A stretch of DNA of 64,000 bases. Source: Carya illinoinensis (taxonomy: Eukaryota; Streptophyta; Magnoliopsida; Fagales; Juglandaceae). Numbering within the stretch: position 1 is the stretch's first letter; each line of letters starts with the position of its first letter. Below are positions 32,609 through 42,455 of the stretch, piece after piece. Below the pieces are notes generated by a model. It ran no database searches. It worked only from the letters and a program-made list of their open reading frames with translations, and had not been told where the DNA came from. The DNA lies in contig NC_056767.1 in assembly GCF_018687715.1 (NCBI RefSeq), positions 8,452,001-8,516,000 on the forward strand, written 5' to 3'. The position numbers and the translations under genes were made by a program.

Positions 32609-35017
32609 TGTTGTACGTGCTTGACTTACAACATATATAAGAAAAGTGTCGTGCATTACTTGGATTGGAGAGAGTTGTACATTGAATATAAGAGCCGTGC
32701 TTGACTTGTACAGAGGGAGACGTGCAGAAAAAAGAAAAGGAAGTGTCGTGCTTAAATTGCATTAAGGGAGTTATATCACGTGGGAGTCTATAAAAGGTGA
32801 CAATCGGTGGTGATTGAGGGGGGAATGAATTGTGAGGGAGTTTGGACCGACTAGAAGCAGATATATATATATATATATTGCTGGACGTAAATAAGAAAGG
32901 AAAGGGGAGCAATCGGTTGGAATTGTGAGAGTAAGAGGCTTGTGAGTGGAAGAAAGTGAGGTGCCTTAGTGTTGTGCTGGAAAGTGATGAGAGGTGTCTT
33001 TGTATTTTACTGAAAAGTGAGGTGCAGGTGAGTGAAAGAAATTCTGGGAGTAATTTAATTGGCTATTTTGGTAAGAGAGGGTGAGAAGAGACATTGAGGT
33101 GGAGACGTGTGAGTGAAAGAAAGGAGAGTTGCTGGAAAGTAAAGAGAGGGGTCGGTGGGTGTTTGTATTTTGCTGAAATATGAAGTCGGTGAGAGAGAAT
33201 TAAGAGAAGTGAGATGTGTTGTGCTGTAATTGTTTGAGGGGTAGACGTGAAGGAATTTAATTGGCTGAGGTTAAGTTTGATTGAGAGTAAACAAAGGTGT
33301 CCAGCTGCTTTTAAAGAGAGGGTACTGTGTGAGTCGGTTCATGAGGTGAGATCATAATCAGTTGGTACTGTGTGAGTAGAGAAGGAGTTGCTGTAGAGTC
33401 GGTGTTGCTTTTGAAGAGTCAATCAGTGCATGAATTTTCTGGAGCTGCATGGGGTACGTTGGAGAGAGGGTGAGACGTGTAGGGGTACGTGGTTGGAATT
33501 GAGAGTAGAGAGGGAGAGTGAGACGTGAAAGCATTGAAAGAGAGGTGTCCAGCTGCTTTTGAAGTAAAAATAGTCGGTTGGTTAGCAGGTGGGGACGTGT
33601 GAGTGGAAGAAGTGTTGTGCTTGAATTGAAAAAGAGGAGAGTCGGTGCTGAGAATGAAGAAAAGTCTGGAAATATTTTGCTGAAGCAGTTTCGTCCAAAC
33701 GGAAATTGTTACTTCATTTTGTTTTTGTTCTTTTTTTTTATGTAAAACGTTTAGGGAAGTTGGTTTTTGGCTTTCTAGATGTTATTGCCTATAGTTATTT
33801 CTTAGTATTTCTTATGTTTTATTTTAATTTTCTAATGAATAATATTTATGTGATTTCTATAGCACTTATAATAAATATGTTTGGCTAAATTTTCATACTA
33901 AGGTGAGAGGTGAAGTTTAATGATTTAAATATTGTTTTCAGATTCATGTAAAATTTATTCTGCGAGCTTGATCGATTGAAAGATTTTATTATTGGATATT
34001 TTGATTATCTATATACTCGTCTTGATTCATTGTGATTTCCGAATACAGTGAATGCTTGACGAATCCCTGTGGTATTCAAATAGATTTGTAAATGTTTTAA
34101 TCCTCATGCTCAATCATAAGCAATTATTTTTCTTGATCTTAAATGATAAATCTTCCAATTAAACGGAATCATTATACTAGTTTAATTGAAGTAAATCGAT
34201 CGGAAACAATATCATAAATTATTAAATGGATCCTCGAAACCTTGGTCTTTCTCCATATCTTTATATTCGATTGTACGTTTCTTTTAATAACTTCGTTTCA
34301 TAGTCTGAACTTATTTTCTTTATCAAAAAAGTCAATCCCTGTGGATTCGATCCTGTAAGATACTACAACAACTGTATACTTGCAAGTAAAACTGCACTAA
34401 ATTTTTGGTTCATTAATTTGAGTCAGAGTTTAGTCGCAATAATAGGGAATGGCCTAGAGATGTTTATGAAGTTAATGAAAGTGAGAGTTGGCCGTGGGTG
34501 GCGGTGGAAATGTCGGTGGAAGGCCAAAAAGCCCAAAATGGAAAGTGGGTTAGTTGAGCTTCACCGATGACGGATCGGAGCTGGGGTTGGGTGGGTTAGG
34601 TAGCTGGGATGCCGGTGATGATGTGGTGAAGAAGTGGTGGCCAACGGCAGAGGCACGGCTGCGCGGGGAGCACAAAACCATGCTGCTTGGGTGGTGTTCG
34701 TGGTGGTTAACGGCGGCGTTTGGGGGGCTAAAAATGGAGGGGTGAGGTTGCCGGTGGGTGGGGGAAGAAAATGAAAGCAACGGTGACAGCAAAGGGTGGC
34801 GCACAGCGGAGCTAGAAGGAAACGGTGCCGCGACTTCCAGCCATGCTTGGCGGCTAACGGCTGCACGGGTTGGCCTGAAAATTGAGGGAGGTGATCATCG
34901 GCCGAAGGGGAGTCGACCGGTGGGGGCGGTGTAGGTCACGGCTGCAGGATGGCGGCGAACTGGGCAGTGGAAGAAATGGACCGAAATGGGGGGGCTGGGT
35001 CGCGCGCACGTAGAAAC

Positions 35018-35106
35018 GGAGAGGAAAAAGAAAGAAAGAAAAAAGAAAGAAAAAGAAGAAAAAGAAAAAGAAAAGAGGAAAAAAGAAAAAGAGAAAAAGA
35101 AAAGAT
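35018..35106 (+). repeat. Purine tract in the right half of A2
   Basis: Eighty-nine bases without a pyrimidine, mainly GA and A runs, at the same position relative to the 3' end as the 130-bp tract in A3 (20248-20377). A1 has a broken version at about 6150-6240. Confidence 0.75.
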
Positions 35107-35388
35107 GGGGAAAAGAAATGAGGTCCAATCCTCACCTCTGGAGTCCAGAAACTGATCCAAAGAAACCAATTTTAAAAGCTATAAAACGATTAAAATAATT
35201 TAAACACCACATTAAGCTAAAATATAATAAATAACTAATAAAAACAACAACATAATTTTAAATCCAAAAACAAACTAAAATAAATCTAATTAAAATACAA
35301 TAATTTAAAATAAAAGAACTAATATTTTAATTAAATTAAAATATTCCTTCAGTGAAACTACATGTAAAAAATGAGATGTCACAAATTT

Positions 35389-35967
35389 ACACAGGTGAGT
35401 AAGTAGCTTTCTAACACAATTTTCAAAATATACCTATTTAAATTATAATAATATTTTAATATGAAAAATCATATATACCTTTATAAGACCCCACGCTTCC
35501 TCCTTTATGGTTTTAGGTACTGACCTCCAATCTTTGTAAATTATCGAAACCAACTTATTACTTCTCGCTATCAGACCACCAAACCTTACCACCTTTTAGT
35601 CTTGCTTTTTGATGGGCTGACCAAGATTGTTGAGCTCCATTTCAATTCTCTCCCCTTCAGGACGATGCCAAATGTCATGAATAGAGTGCAATTGTCTCTT
35701 TACTCGATCTCCATTACTATTTGCAAAAATAGATTTAGTTACAGTGTTAGTATTTTGTAAATCTACAGTCATAGTGAAATAAATAATAAGTAAGAAAAAC
35801 AAAAACATGCCGACGATGAAGAGAAAGCGATCTCCAATGTCAGAACACATATCGACATTTTCTGCTTCCAAACTAGGTGCTATTGGTACAGATGTGCATG
35901 GCTCAGTCTCTCTGCTCATCTCCATGTGTGTGGATAGTTGGCCTCCCATTTGGCTCGATGTAGAAGG
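35389..35967 (-). pseudogene. CACTA second gene, middle exon and intron
   Basis: From 35967 the minus strand gives STSSQMGGQLSTHMEMSRE, then TMTVDLQNTNTVTK (the intervening hydrophobic stretch is probably an intron), RVKRQLHSIHDIWHRPEGER, MELNNLGQPI and DWRSVPKTIKEEAWGLIK. The GQPIG-type and SWK.VP-type motifs are typical of plant transposase_24 proteins. The exon ends at 35479 with AAAG before GTATAT, a standard donor; the acceptor TTGTAG lies at 16345-16350. The intron therefore spans the A2 insertion. A stop (TAG) follows KKQD near 35596. Confidence 0.75.
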
Positions 35968-36476
35968 TGTTGTGAAAAAAGATGACAATGAATTGAAAAA
36001 TAATATCGAATGAGAAAAACAAACACGCAATCACACACGACACAAGATGTACCTGGTTCGGCAAATTGCCTATGTCCACGGGAGCTGCAGAGGATTTTAT
36101 TATTGAGGAATATCACACTACAAGATGGATCTCAACACTGTACATCCACAGTATTCACTCGTACGGCCATATGATGTAAACTATCATATATATAGTTACA
36201 CGGCGGAAAACCCTAAAAATGCATGTTCGCTCAAGCGGCGTGTCGAGCGCGCGTCGAGCGAACTTCCCTTCCGCATCTTGCTCGAGCTCACTATCGAGCT
36301 GACATCGAGCATTCAACTCTTCCTGACTTCACTCGAGCGGCCAATGCCTCCGCTAGAGCCAAAGCCTCCTGCTCGAGCTCACTGTCGAGCTAACATCGAG
36401 CGTTCAATTCTGCCTGAATTCGCTCGAGCGGCCAATCCGCTTGAGCGGTGTGGACCAGACTCCATAGTACTCAACA
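35968..36476 (-). repeat. 3' LTR of Copia-2 (509 bp)
   Basis: It matches 40510-41059 apart from two size changes. This copy has an extra ~85-bp unit of the CTCGAGCTCACTRTCGAGCT type at about 36283-36445. It lacks the 127-bp duplication of the other LTR. Repeated TCGAGCG and CGCTCGAGCGG words make the U3 side strongly palindromic. Confidence 0.9.
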
Positions 36477-36566
36477 ATTCTCCCACTTGGAGATTGGTAC
36501 ACCCGCTGTATCGCTGTCTTCCTCAAACATGATATCCTCCAGCTCTGCAACTCACTACCCCTGTCT

Positions 36567-39500
36567 TCATGCTAGAAGACTAACTGAAGTTGTGCACAAC
36601 TTCAGTTTCTCAAGTGTAACACCCTTTGTCAACATATCAGTAGGGTTCTTGCTTCCACAAATCTTCTCAAGTAACAACTGTCCGTCATCTAACAATGACC
36701 GTATGAAGTGATACCTGATCTGAATGTGCTTGGTTCTGGAATGGAATGCTGGATTCTTGGCAAGGAATATGGCACTCTGACTATCACTGTAGAGAGTGCC
36801 TTTCTGATTCTTTTTACCCAATTCCTCCAAGAAGCCCTGTAGTCATACCATCTCCTTTACAGCCTCTGACACTGCAATATACTCAGCTTCTATTGTAGAC
36901 AAAGAAACTGTTTTCTGTAGATTAGAACCCCATGACACTGCAGTACCACCAAGTGTATAAACAAAGCCCGTGGTACTCTTTCTGCTATCAATATCTCCAG
37001 CTAGATCAGCATCAACATAGCCCTGCACCTCCAAGCTCTCTCCAGAGAAACACAAACAGGTTTCTAAGGAACCCTTTAGGTACCTCAAAATCCACTTCAC
37101 TGCTTCCCAATGTTGCTTTCCTGGGTTACTCATGTATCTACTCACAACTCCCATTGCATGGGCAATATCCGGTCTTGTGCAAACCATAGCATACATAAGT
37201 GCACCAATAGTTGAGGCATAAGGAACCTTACTCATTTAATCTTGTTACTCATCTGACTCTGGTGACTGATTCTTGCTGAGTCTAAAGTGACTTCCCAAGG
37301 GTGTGCCAACTGGTTTGGCCTTGTCCATATTGAACCTGTCGAGTACCTTTTTCAAATACTCAGCCTGTGAGAGTCTCAACGTACCTTTGACTCTATCTCT
37401 GACAATTCTCATGCCAAGGATTTGCTTTGCAGCTCCCAAATCCTTCATTGCAAAGTGCTCTGACATCTGCTTCTTCAGATTATTGATCTTATCAATACTA
37501 GCCCCTACAATAAGCATGTCATCCACATAGAACAACAAAATAACGTAAGAATTGTCAAAATGCCTGAGATAGCAACAGTGATCTGCCTGACATCTAATGT
37601 ACCCTGCACTGTGCATGAAGTTATCAAATTTCTTGTACGACTGTCTAGGAGCTTGCTTCAGGCCATACAAGCTCTTCTTCAATCTGCAAACTGAACCTTC
37701 CTTTCCTTGTACCACAAACCCCTCAGGCTGGTGCATGTATATGTCTTCTTCAAGGTCTCCATAAAGAAAAGTTGTCTTCACATAGTTGCTCAAGAAATAG
37801 ATCTTCAGTAGCAACCATACCAGTACCATCCTAATGGTTGTGATCTTCACCACAGGAGAAAAGATCTCAGAGTAATCAATACCCTGTTTTTGCTGAAAGC
37901 CTTTTACAACAAGTCTAGCCTTGTACCTCTTACTGCCATCATGCTCAGTTTTCACCTAGTACACCCACTTGTTGTGTAATGCCTTCTTCCCTGATGGAAG
38001 TTCTGTCAACTCCCATGTCTGATTCCCTAGTAAGGAATCCATCTCGTCTTTCATGGCCAGCTCCCACTTGCTAGAATTTTCATCTTGTAAGGTTTCTTCG
38101 TAACTCTGCGGTTCTCCACCATCTGTCAACAGAATGTAATTCAAACTAGGTGAGAAACGCTATGGAGGACGCATAGTCCTAACTGACCTGCGAATTGCAA
38201 CTGTAGGAGGGGACGGTTCTGAAACTGCCTGTGGAATAATAGGAATGGGTGCACTGGACCCACTCTCCCCGTCACTCACATCTCTACACTGCACTGTGAC
38301 CTCTGGTAGGTCATCCAATCTCACAAACTCGAACTCCTGAGGAGCTACTACAGAAGTTGTACTAGACTTATCCTTGTACATCATTTTCTCATTGAGAATC
38401 ACATTCCTGCTTCTTATGATCTTCCAACCCTAATCATCCCAGAAACGATAGCCAAATGCCTTGTCTCCATAGCCAATGAAATAACATTTCTTTGACTTAG
38501 CCTCTAGCTTACTACGAGCATCAGAATCAACAAGCACATAAGAAAGACAACCAAAAGTTTTAAGGTGAGAAACTTTAACCTCTTTCCTGCTCCAGACCTC
38601 CTCAGGCAATCCACAATCCAGTGGAAGTGATGGCCCTCTGTTTATCAAGTAAACAGCAATGCTGACTGGATCTGCCCAGAAAGTGGGTGGTAGTCCAGTG
38701 TGCAACCTCATGCTTCTAGCACACTCATTAATGGTTTTGTTCATTCACTCAGCAACTCCATTTTGCTGTGGTGTCCCGGGAATGGTCTTCTCCATTCTGA
38801 TGCCCAGAGCTGCACAATACTCCTTGAACCTACCATCAACATACTCACCACCATTATCAGACCTCAAACACTTCAGTTTCAAGCCTGTCTCTGTCTCAAC
38901 CATGGCTTTCCAAATTTTGAAAACATTAAATACTTCAGATTTATGCTTCAAAAAATAAATCCATACCTTCCTACTATGGTCATCAATGAACGTAACATAA
39001 TAGCGAGAACCTCCAACAGATACCACTGGGGAAGGACCCCGCACATCTGTGTGCACAAGATCAAGTCTTCCTATCTTATGCATCCTGCCACTTTTCAAGA
39101 AGTTAACCTTCTTTTGTTTCCCCATAACGCAACTCTCACATATACTGAGATCAACTGACTTCAGTTCTGGTAGCTTGCCTCTAGACAGAAGTTCTTTCAT
39201 ACCCTTTTGACTCATATGGCCAAGCCTGCAATGCCACAAATCTGCTGTGCTCTCTACAACGGTAGTAGCAATAGTGTCAATTAAACCAGTAGTCATATAT
39301 AGTGTACTAGTTTTCTTACTCTGAGCCAGTACCAATGCCCCTTTTGTGACCTTCCAGGTGCTATCTGAGAACACTACTGAATGACCACACTCATCGAGCT
39401 GCCCAACAGAAATGAGGTTCTTCTTCAACTCAGGAATGTGCCTGACCTTTTGCAAGGTCCATTTGTTCTTGCCAGGGAGTGCAATGTCAATGTCTCCCAT

Positions 39501-40469
39501 CCCCACTACGTTCAAAGCCTCTCCATCAGCCAAATATACCTTCCCAAAATCACATGCATCATAGTTCCACATTAGCTCCCGGTGGGAAGATGTATGGAAG
39601 GAAGTCCCTGAATCCAGTATCCAGTCATCAACTGGACTATGAACTGCAAGCAATAGTGCATCCTGTACTTCTTCAGTTACCACATTAGCACTATTATTCT
39701 CCGTCTTCTTAGGGTTTTTGCAGTTCTTCTTTATGTGGCCAGCTCTGCCACAATTCCAGCAAGTTGCCTGCTGACCAGGCCTTGACTTGCTCTTGTCCCT
39801 GTACTTTGATTTTGATCTTCCTCTGTTTGAGTTCTTGTCGTGTGATCTCCCTCGAGAATCAACATTTAGGGCTGAACTTAAACCTGAGGTCTCGCCTGAA
39901 TCTTTCCTGTGCACCTCCTCAACCAAAATCAAATCACGAATATCATCATATTTCAATCTTGATTTACCATCAGAATTACTAACAGCCATTCTCATGGCTT
40001 CCCAACTATTTGGCAGTGAAGCCAATAGTATCAGTGCATGTATCTCATCATCAAATTCAATTTCAACAGACGACAATTGATTTGTGATAGTATTAAAATC
40101 ATTCAGATGTTGTGCAACAGAAGTACCATCTGCCATTTTCAAATTGAATAAATTTTTCATCAAATGTACCTTGTTATTCACTGACGGCTTTTCATACATA
40201 CCTGACAAAGCCGCCATGAGATCCGCAGTCGGCTTCTCCTTGATGACGTTGTGTGCAACGGATCTCGACAGGGTTAATCGAAAAACCCCCAGAACCTGTC
40301 AATCCAACAGGTTCCAATTAGCATCATCCATCTTTTTCGGTTGCTATCCCAATAGTGGAAGATGAAGTTTCTTCCCATAGAGGTAGTCCTCTATCTGCAT
40401 CCTCCAGTATCCAAAATCCGTGCCATCAAACTTCTCGATCCCCGATACCTTCAATTCATCTCCAGCCAT
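36567..40469 (-). pseudogene. Copia-2 gag-pol
   Basis: From ATG at 40467-40469 (MAGDELKVSGIEKFDG) the frame gives gag, the CCHC knuckle CWNCGRAGHIKKNC (about 39710-39750), a protease with WILDSGTSFHTSSHRE, integrase motifs HCRLGHMSQKGM, LVHTDVRGP and CLRSDNGGEYVDG with PQQNGVAE, RT with YVDD near 37516-37527, and RNase H with DADLAGDIDSRKSTTG and ending TKHIQIRYHFIRSLL and NPTDMLTKGV. Stops interrupt it, including near 38745, 38430, 38160, 37956, 37236-37245 and 36843. Several are explained by C-to-T change of CGA or CAG. There are few frameshifts. It would have encoded a single polyprotein of usual copia length. Confidence 0.93.
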
Positions 40470-40509
40470 CGTTTCTCCTCAGACCCGAACCTTGGCTCTT
40501 GGTACCAAT

Positions 40510-41059
40510 TGTTGTGAAAAACGATGACAATGAATTGAAAAATAATATCGAACGAGAAAAACAAACATGCAATCACACACGACACAAGATGTACATAGTT
40601 CGGCAAATTGCCTACGTCCACAGGAGCTACAGAGGATTTTATTATTGAGGAATATCACACTACAAGATGGATCTCAACACTGTACATCCACAGTATTCAC
40701 TCGTACGGCCATATGATGTACATAGTTCGGCAAATTGCCTACGTCCACAGGAGCTACAGAGGATTTTATTATTGAGGAATATCACACTACAAGATGGATC
40801 TCAACACTGTACATCCACAGTATTCACTCGTACGGCCATATGATGTAAACTATCATATATATAGTTACACAGCGGAAAACCCTAAAAATGCATGTTCGCT
40901 CAAGCGGCGTGTCGAGCGCGCGTCGAGCGAACTTCCCCTTCCGCATCTTGCTCGAGCTCACTGTCGAGCCGATATCGAGCGTTCAACTCTGCCTGACTTG
41001 GCTCGAGCGGCCAATACCTCCGCTCGAGCGGTGTGGACCAGACTCCATAGTACTCAACA
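40510..41059 (-). repeat. 5' LTR of Copia-2 (550 bp, with internal duplication)
   Basis: It is bounded by TGTTGTGAAAAACG and ACTCAACA. It contains two adjacent, nearly identical 127-bp units (40594-40720 and 40721-40847). The other LTR has one copy (about 36052-36177). Confidence 0.92.
40594..40847. repeat. 127-bp tandem duplication within Copia-2 5' LTR
   Basis: Unit 1 begins CATAGTTCGGCAAATTGCC at 40594 and unit 2 begins with the same words at 40721. Both end CGGCCATATGATGTA. The hexamer GATGTA precedes each unit and also ends unit 2, which fits replication slippage or unequal recombination between short repeats. Confidence 0.93.
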
Positions 41060-41376
41060 GAAGGTTGGGTCCCTTGCTGTGAAGATAATGATAGTTGGGA
41101 AGGACAATCTATAGAAGGTTGGGTCCATTGCTGTGAAGATAATGATGGTTCTATAGGATGTTGGGTCCCTTGCTGTGAAGATAATGATGGTTGGGAAGGA
41201 CAATCTATAGAAGGTGGTGACTCCACCATCCTATCAACGGAAAGGGGTGGCCCATCCACATAGGGTAATGAATGGGCTGCCCTATCAGATTGTGACTCAC
41301 TATGTACAGCTTGTAGTCTTGTAGATTGTCTTCGCAACTGTGGTATGGACATCTTTGCCCTTTTTTTTGGACCCAT
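41060..41376 (-). pseudogene. CACTA second gene, N-terminal exon
   Basis: The minus strand starts MGPKKRAKMSIPQLRRQSTR at 41376. It contains a run of imperfect Ser/Gln-rich repeats of the type PSxxSQQGTQ (about 41060-41230), each about 10-25 residues: TQHPIEPSLSSQQWTQ, TQPSIDCPSQLSLSSQQ and similar. Copia-2 cuts the exon at the repeat; the frame resumes at 35967 with STSSQMGGQ. Low-complexity N-termini are common in this family. Its start lies about 140 bp downstream of the end of the TNP2-like gene, so the two genes are in tandem on one strand. Confidence 0.72.
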
Positions 41377-41512
41377 TGTACCTATACAAAAACAAATTTA
41401 CATATATGCAAATCAATAGAAATAATAATATTTGGAGCATGATATGAGATAGATTTATGTGATAAGAGATATCATGTTAAATAGTCTAAAATTATATATT
41501 TCTTACTCAACA

Positions 41513-41994
41513 CTATTGGGGAGTTTCGATCGTCATTCCATCTATATCATTTCACGTCCACACAACATCGTCAATACCAGGTTCAATAGCTTCATGGTTG
41601 GAAGTGTTAATACAATATTCGTTGACTAAGTAGTCATCCTCATCGTCGTCAGTCACTTCCTTTTCACCAGTGTCATACATGTCTCTTGGTTTTGTCTTAA
41701 CAACCACAACCCAATTTGGGCATCTTTCATCTGCCACATAAAATACTTGAGATACTTGGGAAGATAAAACAAACAGATCATCAGTTATCCGATTATCAGT
41801 GGGTACTAAATGAGAAAAATTTACAAGAGTAAAGCAAGAGTAAAGCCAAACTCGTCCACCTTGAAACCTCTACCCTGAGCAACGTCTACCCAATCACATT
41901 TGAATAACACATATCGGGACCCATCATAATATATAACCTCAATTATGCGTATTAATTAGCCATACCAAGTAGGGCTATCTTGATCAGTACACAC
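41513..41994 (-). pseudogene. CACTA TNP2-like gene, C-terminal DUF4216-like part
   Basis: After the Copia-1 insertion the minus strand continues with YYDGSRYVLFKCDWVDVAQG, GFKVDEFGFTLVNFSHLV, VLSSQVSQVFYVADERCPNW and VVVKTKPRDMYD. This is the typical end of plant CACTA TNP2 proteins (DUF4216). An acidic stretch TDDDEDDYLVNEY follows. A TGA at 41552-41554 (DDVVWT, stop, NDIDGMTI) lies before the probable original end TAG at 41513-41515. Copia-1 duplicated CACAC (plus strand) at the break. Confidence 0.82.
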
Positions 41995-42384
41995 TGTTGG
42001 GAGCTTTTCTGACACAAAGACGATTCTAAATAAAGGAAGGACGAAATTTAACGTGGTTCGGCAATTGCCTATGTCCACAGCTGCTGTAATTTCACTATAA
42101 AATAATTTTTATAGAAATCTCTCTCTCACCCACTTTGATGCACTTCTCTGATGCACTCTACCTGCACACACGCAGCACTCTCTATTTTCTCTCTCTGCTG
42201 CACACTCTGTCTGCACCCTTAAGCTCTCCTATTTATAGGAGAGCAGATCACTACGTTGCAACAATTTGCTGCATGATGCTTGGGGAGGTGCCTAACAATA
42301 CAAAAGCACCGAACGGTGCCTAATAAGCCAAAGAAGCAAATGGTGCATGGCTCACCGTTTACTATTTTGTCTCCATCTGCAACA
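41995..42384 (-). repeat. 3' LTR of Copia-1 (390 bp)
   Basis: It begins TGTTGGGAGCTTTTCTGA and ends CATCTGCAACA in plus coordinates. It aligns with 47044-47434 with few differences. The minus strand has a TATA box (CTATAAATAG) in a 22-bp palindrome at 42223-42244. Confidence 0.95.
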
Positions 42385-42455
42385 ATCTCCCACTTGGAGA
42401 CAAATGAGTCTACATATCTTCATAGCAATCATCATAGCAACTTCAAGTCATGTCT

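Larger units (their letters stand above)
17675..34441 (+). mobile_element. Solo LTR of the Athila-1 family, split by Athila-1 itself
   Basis: The left part (17675-18485) starts TGATTGAGCTGAAATATTGC and is the reverse complement, with divergence, of the right ends of the Athila-1 LTRs. The right part (32614-34441) ends AGTTTAGTCGCAATA, matching the complement of the LTR start TGTTGCGACTAAACTTTG. Joined, they give about 2.64 kb, close to the 2.53-kb intact LTR. Flanks are ATAAG (17670-17674) and ATAGG (34442-34446). A3 reads GATTGATAGGGTATGG at the uninterrupted site, so ATAGG is the original duplication with one later change. No internal region remains, hence a solo LTR. The central purine-rich part differs strongly from Athila-1. 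Confidence 0.85.
16364..35383 (+). mobile_element. Family A solo LTR, copy A2, interrupted by an Athila LTR nest
   Basis: It begins TGTGACGCCCCCGATTCTC and ends GAGATGTCACA, flanked by AATTT at 16359-16363 and 35384-35388. Its own sequence is only 16364-17674 and about 34442-35383 (roughly 2.25 kb); the rest is a later insertion. The left half aligns with A3, including the CATCCGCACACCCTGGCTC region (about 16985-17010), CCAGAGGAGCTCCACCG (about 17218-17240) and GGACAAACTAGGAC at about 17647-17660. The right half resumes with AGGGAATGGCCTAGAG, TGGCCGTGGGTGGCGG and the purine tract. It has no coding capacity. It landed inside an intron of the CACTA second gene. Confidence 0.9.
35968..41059 (-). 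mobile_element. Copia-2: full-length, inactivated Ty1/copia element
   Basis: The element is on the minus strand with its 5' LTR at 40510-41059 and 3' LTR at 35968-36476. LTR ends are TGTTGTG and ...TCAACA, and the flanking duplications GAAGG at 35963-35967 and 41060-41064 are identical. Next to the 5' LTR the minus strand reads TTGGTACCAAGAGCC, a worn initiator tRNA-Met site. Next to the 3' LTR is AAGTGGGAGAAT, a polypurine tract shared in form with Copia-1. It split the N-terminal exon of the CACTA second gene. The sequence of gag-pol resembles Copia-1, so both probably belong to one lineage (Tork/Tnt1-like by general resemblance). Confidence 0.93.

Noticed and set aside
36229..36450. Repeated CGCTCGAGCGG words as a possible CRISPR-like array
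   Set aside because: Spacing is irregular, units are palindromic words inside an LTR, and the setting is a plant nuclear retrotransposon.
40900..41376. A single 158-codon ORF that looks like a novel protein
   Set aside because: Its first half is the CACTA second gene and its second half reads through the Copia-2 LTR from 41059. It is an insertion-made chimera.
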